64,000 nt of DNA from Viscum album. Its lineage: Eukaryota; Streptophyta; Magnoliopsida; Santalales; Viscaceae. Shown piece by piece: positions 51,971 through 64,000 of the stretch. Numbering within the stretch: the first letter of the stretch is position 1; each line of letters starts with the position of its first letter. A program made the translations under genes and the position numbers. The notes under the pieces are model-generated. The model was not told the origin of the DNA. It did not search any database and saw only the letters and a list, made by a program, of their open reading frames with translations. The stretch lies in NCBI GenBank assembly GCA_963277665.1, contig OY728165.1:1148488050-1148552049 (forward strand). The letters are read 5' to 3'.

Positions 51971-53300
51971 TTAAGAACATCATTTGAAGAATTATGGTAA
52001 TATGTGGATACTAATAGAGGAATCCCCATTTGAAGTCATGATGAAAATCAAAATGAAAAATGGAGATAAAAATTTTTTATCAAAGGAATTTTTAGTTCTA
52101 GGTAATTATAGTTTTAAATTAATTATAAATCAAATGTGAAAGATCCTCCCATGGATATTCTAGAGTTATATTCATCAATATCATTAGATATTATAAAAAC
52201 AATCGATGAAAACCAAAATTGGGACCCCACTGACCATGTTTTCTACTCCCATGAACTTTCCCCAATAACATTTAAATTATCATCATTTGATTATTGATTT
52301 ATAATTATGAATGTAGATTCAAATATTATAATTCATAATAAAAAATTATTGTGTATTCCTATACTGGTAATGGGACATTCTGGTTTATAAAATTAAATTT
52401 ATCTCACCTTTTTACAGATATAAATTCCCATTATTTAGGAAAGTTTTAAAGAAAGGTTTTAATTAGTTAAAATCTTGTGGTATTTATAATTTTCTATCTA
52501 TTAACAATGTATTCTGATTTCATTTTTTTGAAGGCTTAATTCAATTTTATCTTATTTTTTAACTGACATATTTCTCTGTTGATGTTAAATTTTTTATATT
52601 TCATTATTAAAAATCAATTTTGAGGATATATTTAATTATTTTAATCATAGGAAGTACTTATGACATTTTAAATGATAATTTTATCTCATGAGACTAGTAA
52701 GATAAATTTGATATAAAATTTTACTTAGATGGAATAATTATTATTTCTATTATTATTGGTGTATGAAAGCTTTAAAATGTAAAATTATTTTGAAATTTAG
52801 GACATGTATCAATGATCTTACTTGCAGGTATAAAACTACCAACTATAACTTTTTTTATCATTAGTGGATATTGGGTTGCACTTATGAATTTTGATTTAAA
52901 TAATATAGGTGACATTAAGAAATTATTGAGTGTTCTCAAAATTCTCATGGGATGTGTTTATTTTTTTAATGAAATTTAACCCATTTTCCTACTAAGATAA
53001 ACTTTACTTCTCTATTTGAATATTTTAAAAAGATATTAACAAATTATAATCATGTTTTCTTAATTTTTTTATTATCTTTTAACTGGGTATTCTGATTTCA
53101 TTATTTGTTAACGGGTTTAACCTAAATTTATCTCATTTTTTAATTGAGATAAATTTCCAATTTCTATCTAATATGTAAATGTATTATTATTATTTAGATA
53201 AATATTATTTTATATAGATTATTTAGTATAATTTTTTCATACAATATGTTTTCAAATTTCTTTAAGGCATAGAGCCTTAAAAATAGAACTTTCATCTATT
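51971..53300. repeat. Palindrome-cored degenerate tandem repeat, right arm
   Basis: The AAATTTATCTCA ... TGAGATAAATTT core recurs near 52394, 52543, 52677, 52971 and 53123, with gaps of about 150 bp or twice that. Unit flanks also match: 'tattctgatttcatt' followed by a 'tttaa-cctaaatttatct'-type stretch occurs near 52510 and 53085. It pairs with the left arm at 8534-9795. Confidence 0.6.
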
Positions 53301-54386
53301 TACATTAAATAAAATTCAATTATATAAATTATTAAAGGGTCTCAGTTATAATAAAATTACAACCAATAATATTATAAAGTATTATTTCAACATACATATA
53401 TATACTCATATAGAAATATGAGAAAAAAATAAGTCTCTCAAAATAGGAAAACATCTTATTGAATTGAAAGTAGATGATATACGTAGAATATGTGGTTTAA
53501 ATGATGGTGATGTATTAATGGAAGATTCATATAGTTATAAACAAAATTATTCTAATTTTTTAGTAGAATATTTTCTAATATTAAATTAATTGGAGTTCTA
53601 AACAATTCGGATGCAATAATGGATACATTATAGAGAAACACTATAAAGGATGCCACAAATGCGGGTCGATTGTAATCTCTTTTATAATGTTAATATGTTT
53701 TTCCCCATCATGACCAACTAATTACCATGGGTTTATGTGACATATTTGGATGTTTATTAAGATGGAAAAATTTTAATTATAGTACTATGATCCATTTGTA
53801 TATGATACTGGACATAAATAAATTAACACGAAGCCTTATAAAGTTCATCATGTTATTGTCAGTTTATGAGTTTGTAACTTCTTTATTTTATAGTTATGTT
53901 TATCTCACTAATTTTCTAATTATTATATAATTAATATTAAAAATTTTATACATTATTGGTAACATGACCATACTAATGTGTTGAATTTATTATATCTCGT
54001 TTCTTGGCCTTCGTGAGTTTGGTGTAATTTGTTTGAGTTGGGGAAAATTATATATGTGGAAACACTTTGACAACTTGTGGTGTGTGAGATACGTTGATTT
54101 ATAAAATATTTAATGCAAGTAAATTATGTGAAATCATCTCATGAACCATGTTCTAAATCGTAAATTGGTATATTTAGTTTATGATGACATTAAGAGTGAG
54201 TATTCAAAGCCTTGTATAAATAAATATGATTATAATAGTAACCATGCCACTCCTGCTATTGCATGAATAGATAGTAAGTCTAGACAAAATAAAGCTAATA
54301 AAGAGCTTAATACTCAAAAAAATTCTCTAATTTTTTATAAGTACACTATACATTGGTTATATTTATGCTACCACTATACCCCCATC
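53301..54386. other. Unassigned AT-rich DNA
   Basis: No LTR, satellite or coding likeness recognised. The 67-codon frame 53727-53930 (+) is short and hydrophobic and is not supported as a gene. It could be the pre-insertion DNA outside both the copia and the fourth LTR element, or an unrecognised old repeat. Confidence 0.5.
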
Positions 54387-57197
54387 TGTTTCATGAACCA
54401 ACCAGGGTAGACGCCAAACCAGTCACCTGATCCAATCTATGGCATTGCTTGAAGGTCATTCCTGATCCCCACAGGTTGTAAACTGCTACCAGACATCAAT
54501 AAAGTACATTAAGAGAACAATTTCTCCTAATAAATAAATAAAGTATCCAAATAGCAGTAAGTTTCACAAGAAGATCAATATATAAATGAAACTAATTTGA
54601 ACATCATTATTAAAATAATGTGAAAATAAAACTAAACTAGGAAAACACACGATCTCCATGTCACCTAGTGTGTCACTCTCCATAATAAAGATCAACCATA
54701 TCCCTAGGCATCAAACTCAAGCTAAAACCATCACCCAAGGATAAAATAGAAATGATTAATATGCATGAGTATTAAAACTCAGTAGGCTAGCCCAATTATC
54801 TATAACCAATTCACTTCCTTTAAAATAAATGAAACATCAATTTCACGTTTGAACTACAATCTATAAAATTATGAATTTATATAAATTTTACTTAAAAACT
54901 AAGTACAACCCATTTCCCTTATTCATTTCTCAAAACCAAGATCATTCCATTAGTGTGATGTTCACATTTAAAAAAGGGAAGTGATGCTTTTATTTTCAAT
55001 TTGCACAAAGAAGGAAATACACTTTTCATAAAAAATTTAATACCAACACATCTGTTCTAAGAAAACACTACACAAAATAGAACCTTGATAATCATATAAC
55101 AAGGGTAATGTAAATAAGAATAAAAGTATCAAATTTATCACTCCAAGAAACTAAGATCCAATAGATATAGGTGAACCTAGGTGTTCAAAAATAATCCAAA
55201 ACATACTAATACATGAGACCCCATCCTTGGTAGCATGCCACACATGATGAAATAAAAAAATCCCTAACACTCTCAGCTACCCTAACTCATGAAATGATTA
55301 GGGTAAAATCCCATAGTTATGAAAAAATATATCCACCTATTATGGGCTACCATCTAGTACGTAATCTAGCCAATACTAAAATCATTCTCAGAAAATTCTC
55401 TCATTATACTAGGTTTACATGTCTCATGTATAATGGTGGTGAGACAACTGATGCCATTCTAGCATCCAATCAAATTCATATATAATAATAAATTAACAAC
55501 ATGAATCACCCTGAGCCATCCCATGGATTGATTTCAGACCATAGAATAAATAGAATTCAAAGAGTCCAAATCGAGGAACTTTGATAATGGAATTCAAGGA
55601 TTCCATAGAGTGTAAATCCCATCCATTATATGTATAAATGTCATGAGAATCATACAAAGGAGTTTTTCATGATAAACACTTTCATCAATTTGACAACGAT
55701 TTCAAACAGGCCTTTAAGCATTTTATAAAACCAAAATTTATCAAACAGCCTAATCCACCTTTCTTAATAGGGTTCCAACAAAACTATATTCCATTTAAAT
55801 ATCTTTTAAAAATATTTTTAAAATATTTATGTTACACTTTCAAGGAATAAACCATTTTTAGAAAAATGAAAAATGGGCCATTTACTAGAAACACATGCCA
55901 AAAAACATTTAAAAGCCCATAATTATTTCTTTATCAAATACAAGACCACTTTGGAAACCATATAAGGAACCCCAAAAATAATTTCTCACATTTACAATAT
56001 ATTTATAAATCTAGAACAATCATTTTATATCACAATTAATCCATAAAATCAAACTGGGAAATTAATTAAACAATAGGCATGCAATATTTAACAAAAACAA
56101 TTTCTATTTAATACTCAATGAGGTATAAAACACAAATTTCAATGACATAATTTTATTTAAATCACTAAAATAGTTTTTAAATATCATAAACCATGTTCAA
56201 GAGCAAACAGATCATTTTATCAAACACTTTGTGTGCACATTTTCAACAAAAACACTATTTATCAAAAAACAAGGCATAAACCGCTACTATGCACACCACA
56301 AAATTAATCCAAGGAACATAAAACATTATTTATTAATAAATAGAGATGTAAAAATCATGAAACAAGTGAATCTTAAATTAAAAAGTTATGTGAATGGGGA
56401 AACCTACCTCAAACCTATGGCGGAACGACAACACACACAAAAAATCACTCCACAAGGGTTCTAAAACCCTATATCTAAAATGAAAAACCCTAAAAGAAAA
56501 AAAACCCCAACATAAACCATGTGAAAAAAGAACCATAGGTTTAAATTGACTAGAGTATTAGTGAAATAAAATAATAAAATTGAAATAATGAGGAAGAGGG
56601 AGGAGAAGGAAGACGAATTACCTTGAGAAATCTAGTCCCAACTTGAAGATCTCTTAGATCTACACTAAAGGAGAAGGATGAAAGAATTTGAGGGAAAGGT
56701 AGAGGTATCCCTACGTTTGGATTCACTAGGAAAAGGATATTTCTGTATATTTTATTCCAAAAATCATGAGGGAGAAAGCATGGAATAACACAATTTTTAA
56801 GTCATGCAAGGCGCACGGTTAGGCCGCATGATTTACCAAAATGTGTGCCAACCATGTGGCAGCCACATACCATAGATAGTTAAACAAAATTATTAACTGG
56901 GACTGACCTAAAATCCATGAACTAACCATGTGGTAGGTTTTTTACATACCTCATGGTTACCGAGGTTCGACCACACGATTTATCAAAACATGCACTAACC
57001 ATGTGCAAGGTTCTGTTAAGACGACATTTTCCTGATTTCTCTAAAACTCTCAAAAAAACCAAGGGCCAAACATGAAACAAAATTAGATAAGGTAACACTT
57101 AAAATTTTAACACCCATCACACTTATAACCCAATAAAAAGACTGGTATTCCCATCAAACTAGATTATAAGACAAAATATGAAAAACCATGTGTGAAA
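54387..57197 (-). repeat. 3' LTR of element 4
   Basis: Aligns with 60290-63112 over its length. Shared blocks include 'gtacattaag..gatttctcctaataaata', 'aactcagtaggcta', 'aagaaaacactacacaaaat' and 'catcaaactaga'. It holds two diverged ~140-bp direct units near 56815 and 56955. Open frames 55294-55485 and 56231-56464 are not intact in the partner. Confidence 0.85.
56808..57015 (-). repeat. ~140-bp direct repeat pair inside LTR of element 4
   Basis: 'ggttaggccgcatgatttacc' (56818) and 'ggttcgaccacacgatttatc' (56963) begin two units that continue 'aaaa-(t/c)gtg-(c/t)-caaccatgtg'. The partner LTR repeats the pattern near 62729 and 62872. These are the least AT-rich bases of the LTR. Confidence 0.65.
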
Positions 57198-57200
57198 ATA

Positions 57201-57209
57201 CTCTCCACC
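57201..57209 (-). other. Polypurine tract of element 4
   Basis: The minus strand reads GGTGGAGAG, then TATT, then the LTR start. Position and composition fit a PPT. Confidence 0.65.
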
Positions 57210-60200
57210 ATTAATGCTTTCCACCCAGGGAAAGGAAAAAAATTCCAATTAATTGATCAACACATAAGGATTCCACATCAATATGATCACACCTCTTAAG
57301 CCAAAAAACAATCCACCCACCATTAATGAAACTCAAGCCCATTGATCGAGATGAAACAACTTCCCAAAACTACTTTTCAAGAACCAAATAAAAATCATGC
57401 CACCACATCAATAACTAATACAAAAACAAGATGATTGGGCCTTATCCCAAGAATCCCAACGCTCACCACAAATGAGGAGGAAACTGAAAAATCAACATAT
57501 TTAAAAGAATATACTTCAACCAGATCAAACCAAAACCAATCCAGAAATAGATCACCAAAAGGGTTAAGGCCTGAACAGACTCCACACCATTAGAAATCAA
57601 CAAGAACCTAATAAATGTTAAGATAACACTCAATGAGACATGTAGTGGGTCTCTCGATAATCAAATACCAACTAAGAATGACCAATTAAAATTCAACTTG
57701 AACCAGAACTGGGCCTTTTCCACATAGGCCGACATAAACTCTTCCACCATGACCTACCCCAGCTAATAATAAAATTAGTTAATAATAAAACACACAGAAA
57801 ATTTAAAGTACACAATCTTGAACTAAGAGGATAAGAACTTTTTCCAAACTTCCCGAACTGACCAAAAACCCCCAACACATGAAAAGGGGAGGGAAGGGTA
57901 CCAATGATTGGATCGTTGAAACCAAATCTGACAATCACCCACCACTCTTCACCCATGGACGTATAAAATACAAGACCATACCTGATTCACATGGGTTGTA
58001 TACACAAGAACCTTGACTGGAAAAATGCATCCAAGAAGTCATAACAACAGACACTGCATGAGAGGTAAGTTCACCACTCAATTTGCGACAAGAAGAAATT
58101 CACTGTGATGAGAAACCATAATAAAAATACTTGAACTATCTCACCACAATGGTAAAGACACGAACTTATCCAAAATCCTTAACCCCCCCGAGGATTCCGG
58201 ATTACTCAACAGAATCACTAAAAGATCTGTGGCTAGAGATTCGATGTATGATGTATTTTATAACTCACCGTGAGGAGCTGCTAATCCACAACCAGAACCC
58301 CTTATTTTAGCACCACATGAACCCTCATAACACACTCATGTATAAAAAAAGTATTATGACACACCATGAAACCCACTACCTAAAAACACACTTTTACCAG
58401 AAAAGGACTTATGGATACACATCATAATTGGCTCTCACTCCAAATGAGGTGAAGAATGAATAATTAACATGTCGAAACACACCAAACAACACCGAACAAC
58501 ACTGATATAACTGAGAGGCTCATCACAACAGGAAAAAAATTTAGATTGAGCCCAAACATCGCTCTATTACATTAAAAGGGATAGGGAGTCCTTAAAAGTG
58601 GTGTATTAACTTTTGAAACCCAAAAATTAAATCCTTAGGTTGATCAGCTAGAAATATTTGCAATGGAGAACCATCCGTAGGAATACCAAAAAAACTATCA
58701 CATCTCTATGAGGACAGAAACAAGGTAACAAGGAAACCACGAGCTCTATCAAAACTATATCATGAACCCAAAACGTCACATAGAACAAACACCAACTCAG
58801 AGGGAAACTAGCTCAATGAATTACCAAAAACATTTCTAAAATCCTTCTAAGACAACCCTTCAAGACTGATCTACCAACAGAATATCAATACAAGATACAA
58901 AAAGTGTATCACTTTTAGATAATAAAGAAGAGAATAGCAAATAAACAAGAATTCTAAGACACAAAAAAATTCCACATAATCATTGGCTTAAAAAAACACA
59001 ATTTCCATATTAAAAAAAATTTGTAAAATAAAACAACTTGGTGGATTTTTCACTCACCAATGCTATTCCATTGAGCCACACTCACATGCATATTTCTATG
59101 CCACCCCGGGTATCCATCTAGGCTACGATACTAGGAATCATCTATATTTCCACAATCCAACATACATGTGGACACCCATGAGATCACCAAAGGCTAAAAT
59201 AAAACAACCCCATATTCTAAACAAAATAATTTAGCCAAATTTAAAAATCATGAACCTTCCAAAGACTCACTGATCACCAAGTTAAAAATTAATTTTTATA
59301 TTGCACACAACAAACCATTTTATCATAACTGAAATTAAAATCCTACATATTTCCATAAAAAATCCTTTTAATATCATTTAAAAATTTTCCAAAAAGTCAA
59401 TAAATCCCATTTCACTAATCCAATTTTATCAACTCTGATTACTTTTTCTTTCCAAATTTTTTTAAATCACACATTCCCCTTCAAACAACCATTTTCCATT
59501 TTCAAAAAGTCACCAAAGACCCTTTTCATTGTCCACTAGACACAAAGATCAAAACCCATTTCAAATTTCAAAAATCCTCCTCATAAAAAACACCATCCAT
59601 TCAAAACCAACATTCAAAAACAATTTCCAGAACACACCATAAAATAATCCGTTCTTTACAAACACTTTATTTCAAAAACTCATATGTTTAGTTTAAGGAA
59701 ACCCAATCCCATTAAACCACTTACACTTGAAAAAAATACTTGTTTGTAAAAAACCCAACTTTTTAAAACAATTATTATTGTAAATCATGAAAATACATTT
59801 TCCTGTTTTAAAAATCAAACAATTCCATTAAAACTTGTTTCCACAATTCTCACACAACAATTTTTAAAAACATTTTTTTCTAGAATTCTAGAAGATTCAA
59901 GGAGACCCATATGAGAGAACTAGTGTCAGTAGGTGACTTGATGATATGGTTTGTGGTCATATGCCAGACACACCACCAACATAGAGAGCCTTCTTGAACC
60001 ATACCCCTAGCTCCACATGGCATGCCAAGCCCTGTGAGATCACAAAGAACATTATACCAACTCACATTTTTGTATCCCAATCACCAAAAAATCCCTATAT
60101 ACCAAATAAACTAACAAAACTGGACTTCCATGGGAACCTAATGCTCAAAAAGAGAAAGATTTCATGATGCTTTTCCCGAAACTACCTATCAAGTCCTGAA

Positions 60201-60277
60201 AATCCTACTCCATCTACCTTGACATCCCCAATAACAAGGTTTTCTCTAAAAACCAAGGTCCTCTAAGATCAAACCTT
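57210..60277 (-). other. Core of element 4, no recognisable coding
   Basis: About 3 kb. The + strand is rich in A and C (minus strand rich in T and G), unlike the rest of the window. No retroviral-type motif was recognised. The minus-strand frames 57693-57956 (87 codons, Trp/Gly/Ser-rich) and 59880-60080 (66 codons, Trp/Cys-rich) look like no family I know. The second lies near the PBS, where gag would start, but shows no Gag motif. Confidence 0.55.
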
Positions 60278-60289
60278 TCTATGATGCCA
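60278..60289 (-). other. Primer binding site (tRNA-iMet-like), element 4
   Basis: The minus strand reads TGGCATCATAGAAAGG from 60289, close to the common TGGTATCAGAGC.AGG start. It fixes the minus orientation and the 5' LTR edge near 60290. Confidence 0.8.
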
Positions 60290-63112
60290 TTTTTTCACAA
60301 ACCAAACCAGGTTATCCTATAACTGGTTACCAAATCCAATCCATGGTATGGCCTGAAGGGAGTTTCCAATCCCCATAGGCGGGCAACTAGTGCTAGGAAT
60401 CAACAGAGTACATTAAGGGGATGATTTCTCCTAATAAATAGATAATGAAACTAAACTATATCAATTTGAACAAGCATTTCAAAATATAAATGAAACTGAA
60501 TTGAACATCATTTATATATGAATATGATAATACAACTGAACCAGACAACCAAATGATCTCCATGTGACACTGTGGGCCACTCTCTAACACAAAGATCAAC
60601 CATCTACCAAAAAAATCAGACTCAAGATGAAACCTGGACCAAATGATAAAATAGAAAATAATTATAGGTGTGACTATTAAAACTCAGTAGGCTATCTCGA
60701 TTATCTATTCCTAATACACTTCCTTTAAAATAAAATAAACATCAATTTCATGTTTGAACTATAATATATAAAATTATTATTTTCTACACATTTTACTTAA
60801 TAACAAAGTAAAAACCATTGACATTATTAATTTTTAAAAACCAAGATCCTTCAAATAGTGTGATGTTTATAATTTAAAAAGGGATGTGATGCTTTCATTT
60901 TCAATTTTCACAAAGGAGGGAAAAAACTTTTCTTTAAAAACACTTTTCATAATACTTTTAAAACCCAACAAATCACTTCTAAGAAAACACTACACAAAAT
61001 GGAACTATGATGATCATTTAATAAGGGAAATGTAATTTAGAATACAAGTTTCACATTTATCATTGAAAACAAAAAAGATTAAATATATAGAGTTGAACCC
61101 AGGAGATCAAGAATAATCCATAACATACAAATAAATGAGACCCCATACATGGAGGGATGCCACACAAGGTGAAATAAAAAAAATTCTAATACTCCCAGCC
61201 TATCTAAATCAGGACAGGCCAAGGGGTAAATCCAATAGCAATAAAGCCAAATATATCCACATAATATGGGCTAACAACTAGTGCCTAATCGAGCCAATGC
61301 AATAATCATTCTCAGAAAATTCTCTTACTATGAAAAGTTATCATGTCTATGTATAATGGGGTGAGCCAACCAATGATATCCAAGCATCCAATCACATGCA
61401 TATATAATAATAAATCAATAACATGCATCGCCCCGAGACCCCCCAATGACTGATCTCATTACATAGAATAAATATAATACAAAGAGTACAAACCAAGTAA
61501 CTCTGATAATAGATCGCAAGTATTACACAACATGGAAATCCCATCCATTATATATAGATAAGTCATGAGAAACATCCAAAGGAGGTTTTCATAATAAACA
61601 CTTTTATAAATTTCACAAATTTTCCAAACAAGCCTTTAAGGATTTTAAAAAACCAACACTTATCAAACATCCAAATACACCTTTCATAAGAGTGTTCCAA
61701 AACACTATATTCTATTTCAATATCATTTTAAAATATCCTTAAAACATTCAGGTTACACATTGAAGGAACAAACCATTTTTATAAAAATTCCAAATGGCCT
61801 ATTTACCAACAACACATACTAAAACATATTTAAAATCCAATACTAATTTCTTTATCAAAACTAATACAACTTTAGAAACAATATAATGAAATCCAAAAAT
61901 AAATTATAACATTCAAAATATATTTATAAATATAAACCAATAATTTTAAATCACAATTAACCCATAAAATCCAACTAGAAAAGAATCAAACACTAGAAAT
62001 GCAATATTTAACAAACAAATTTGTATTTAACATTAAAAATGTATAAAAAATTAATTATAATGACAGAAATTTATTTAAATCACTAATCCATTTTTAAATA
62101 TCCCAAACCATGTGAGAAAGCTAATAGAACATTTTTTTCAAACACTTGGTGTGCACATTTTCAACAAAAAAACACTATTTATCATAAAACAAGGCATAAA
62201 CTGCCACTTGTCACACCAAAAAGTTAATACTAGTATCATACATCAATATTTATTAATCAATAAAGGTGTGAAAAGCATTAAAAAATTTAATCCTATATTA
62301 AAAAGGAAAGTAAAAGGGAAAACCTACCTTGAATCCACGGATGAATAACAATGCACGCCTGTAATCACTACATGAGGATTCCAAAACCCTAGATCTATGA
62401 AGAAAAACCCTAAGAAAACAAAACCCCAACATTAAATATGGTAAAATAGAACACTAGGTTGAACATGAATATTGTATAAGATCATTTCAAGAGAAAAATG
62501 AATAATGAAGGATGAGGGGGGAGAAAGGAGAGGAATTACCTTGGGAAATCTAACCCCAACTTGAAGATATATTAGATCTACACCAAAGGAGGAGGATGAA
62601 TGGATCAGTGGGAAAGGAAGTGGGATACCTAGGTTTGTAAGAGCTAAGGGAGGAATAATTTTTTGTATTTGGGTCCAAAATCCCATGGGTAGAAACTTTT
62701 AAAAACACAATTTTTATTTATGGACAGGGCACACAGTTTGGCCACAAGGTTTACCAAACTGTACGCCAACCATGGAATAGATACTATCCATGGATGGATT
62801 GACCGAATGGATACATGGGATCGACCTCATGGTTGTACACTAACTGTGTAGCAGGTTTTGTACCTTTTTTATAGTTACATTGGTTCGGCCACACAATTTA
62901 TCAAAATGTGCACCAACCGTGTGTAGGGTATTGCCAAGTCAAAATTTTCTCGATTTCTCCAAAAATCCCAAAAAAACACGGGAAAAATGGAACAAAACTA
63001 TAAAAGGTATAACTTCAAAACTCAACACTTGTCACACTTATAACCTAAGAAAAATATCAAGATTCCCATCAAACTAGATCATAAGCCAAAACATGAAAAA
63101 CTGGGTGTGTCA
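60290..63112 (-). repeat. 5' LTR of element 4
   Basis: Partner of 54387-57197, with the same order of blocks and the same ~140-bp unit pair (62729, 62872). The minus strand starts TGACACACCCAGTTTTTC at 63112. Open frames 62112-62348, 62432-62686 and 62880-63077 have no intact counterpart in the other LTR. Confidence 0.85.
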
Positions 63113-64000
63113 ATCTAGTAGGTGGTTGTATAAAAATAGTTGTAAGATGTATAGTATCATTACAATTCATGTAGATAAATAAATGGTAAATATAGAGTAC
63201 TGTACATCATATCTATATACTTAAAATTGGTGTTTATTAAAGAAATAAAAAGGAAAAGAAGTGGACTTGAGGAATCTTATTTTAATTTAGGAGCTTGAAG
63301 GTATGGTTTATATTGAGAAAAAACATAGAATCCAATAAAATAACTAGTAATGAAACTATTTTTAATTTAAAAAAATCATATCTTTTATCAGTATACTAGA
63401 ATTAAAAACAGTTTCCAAGGGAAACAACTCAGCTTGAAAATTGTTTCCTTTCCTTGTGATTACACTAACTACAACCCCTAGATATTAATATATTTTATTG
63501 TAGGTTTGTTAAACATTCTTTTTATGATGAAATCCTTGAACCATGTAGATGTATTACACGATAAATGATTAAATTGATTAAATTAAGAGCTTATAATCCA
63601 TTTAATTAGTTTTTTAGGTTACATATGATAAAAATAATATCATAGGACTTGATGATTGGGTGTTAATATAGTTGAACAAGCTAGACCATAGATAAAAGGT
63701 TTAAAAACAATCTCCATCTAGGATAAATGAAGACAAATTTGATTCCCATTTTTAAAATCCTAAATTAGTTATTGAAATAAAATATTTAGTTTTAAATCCA
63801 TAAGTTTTGAAGGAAGGGAGTCAAAGGAAAACACATACAAGACTACCAAACTAGATAAAAAGCATCCAATATTTTTAAAAGAAGACCTGAATATAATTAA
63901 TATTATACAATAGGAGGCACATGATTATGTTTCTAGGGTGTGATCAATTCCTCATTTTTTTATTATTTTACTTATGTGTTATATTTATATAGTGTGTTAG
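63113..64000. other. Unassigned AT-rich DNA at right edge
   Basis: No repeat, LTR or coding likeness recognised. It may be the continuation of the DNA at 53301-54386 that received element 4. Confidence 0.5.

Larger units (their letters stand above)
54387..63112 (-). mobile_element. LTR retrotransposon 4 without recognisable coding region
   Basis: Direct repeats 54387-57197 and 60290-63112 (2811 and 2823 bp) enclose 3092 bp. The minus strand has a tRNA-iMet-like PBS just after the right repeat and a purine tract just before the left one, so the element reads right to left. LTR start on the minus strand is TGACACACCC (right copy); the left copy ends ...GAAACA. A 4-bp ATCT beside both outer edges (54384-54387, 63113-63116) may be the target duplication, but the left one overlaps the assumed LTR edge. 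LARD-like, or too decayed to show gag-pol. Confidence 0.82.

Noticed and set aside
1..64000. tRNA, rRNA or CRISPR-like arrays
   Set aside because: No cloverleaf-capable sequence with conserved A/B boxes and no rRNA stretch were noticed. The tandem repeats have satellite, not repeat-spacer, structure. The TGGTAT sites are primer binding sites, not tRNA genes.

Overview
The window is a gene-free stretch of plant repetitive DNA. It is very AT-rich. It holds one satellite array plus several old long-terminal-repeat (LTR) retrotransposons, most of them nested. All five LTR units are plant-type: tRNA-iMet-like primer binding sites, a Ty3/gypsy pol close to the Tekay/Del chromoviruses, and a plant Ty1/copia RNase H tail. 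No host gene, tRNA, rRNA or CRISPR array could be supported. The setting suggests heterochromatin, perhaps pericentromeric, of a vascular plant with a large genome. The species cannot be named from this sequence.

Layout, left to right. 1-1745: array of a ~178-bp satellite that runs off the left edge. 2247-8533: non-autonomous LTR element (LARD-like) with two ~2.86-kb LTRs around a 566-bp non-coding core. 8534-9795: left part of a degenerate ~150-bp tandem repeat with a palindromic core. 9796 to about 51970: a Ty1/copia element on the + strand, split by two later insertions. The same palindromic repeat resumes after it, to about 53300, so the copia element probably inserted into that array. 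Two insertions sit in the copia 5' LTR. The first, 12343-31946, is a minus-strand Ty3/gypsy chromovirus with ~4.15-kb LTRs and recognisable decayed gag, protease, RT, RNase H and integrase. Its integrase tail is split by a ~6.26-kb solo LTR (16660-22916), which carries an internal 2.5-kb tandem duplication. The second, 32699-43386, is another LARD-like element with ~4.35-kb LTRs and a ~2-kb core. 54387-63112: a fourth full-length element, minus strand, with ~2.8-kb LTRs and a 3.1-kb core without recognisable coding. 53301-54386 and 63113-64000 hold nothing I recognise.

The order of insertion reads directly: palindromic array, then copia, then gypsy and the second LARD, then the solo LTR inside the gypsy pol. 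Removing the gypsy element or the second LARD leaves sequence matching the copia 3' LTR at the same place, with near-matching 5-bp target duplications. LTR pairs differ at roughly a fifth of positions where compared by eye, and the coding domains carry many stops, so nothing here looks mobile today. No functional multi-gene system is present. The points worth following are structural: duplicated segments inside LTRs, a three-fold motif shared by two LTR families, the split palindromic array, and the satellite.
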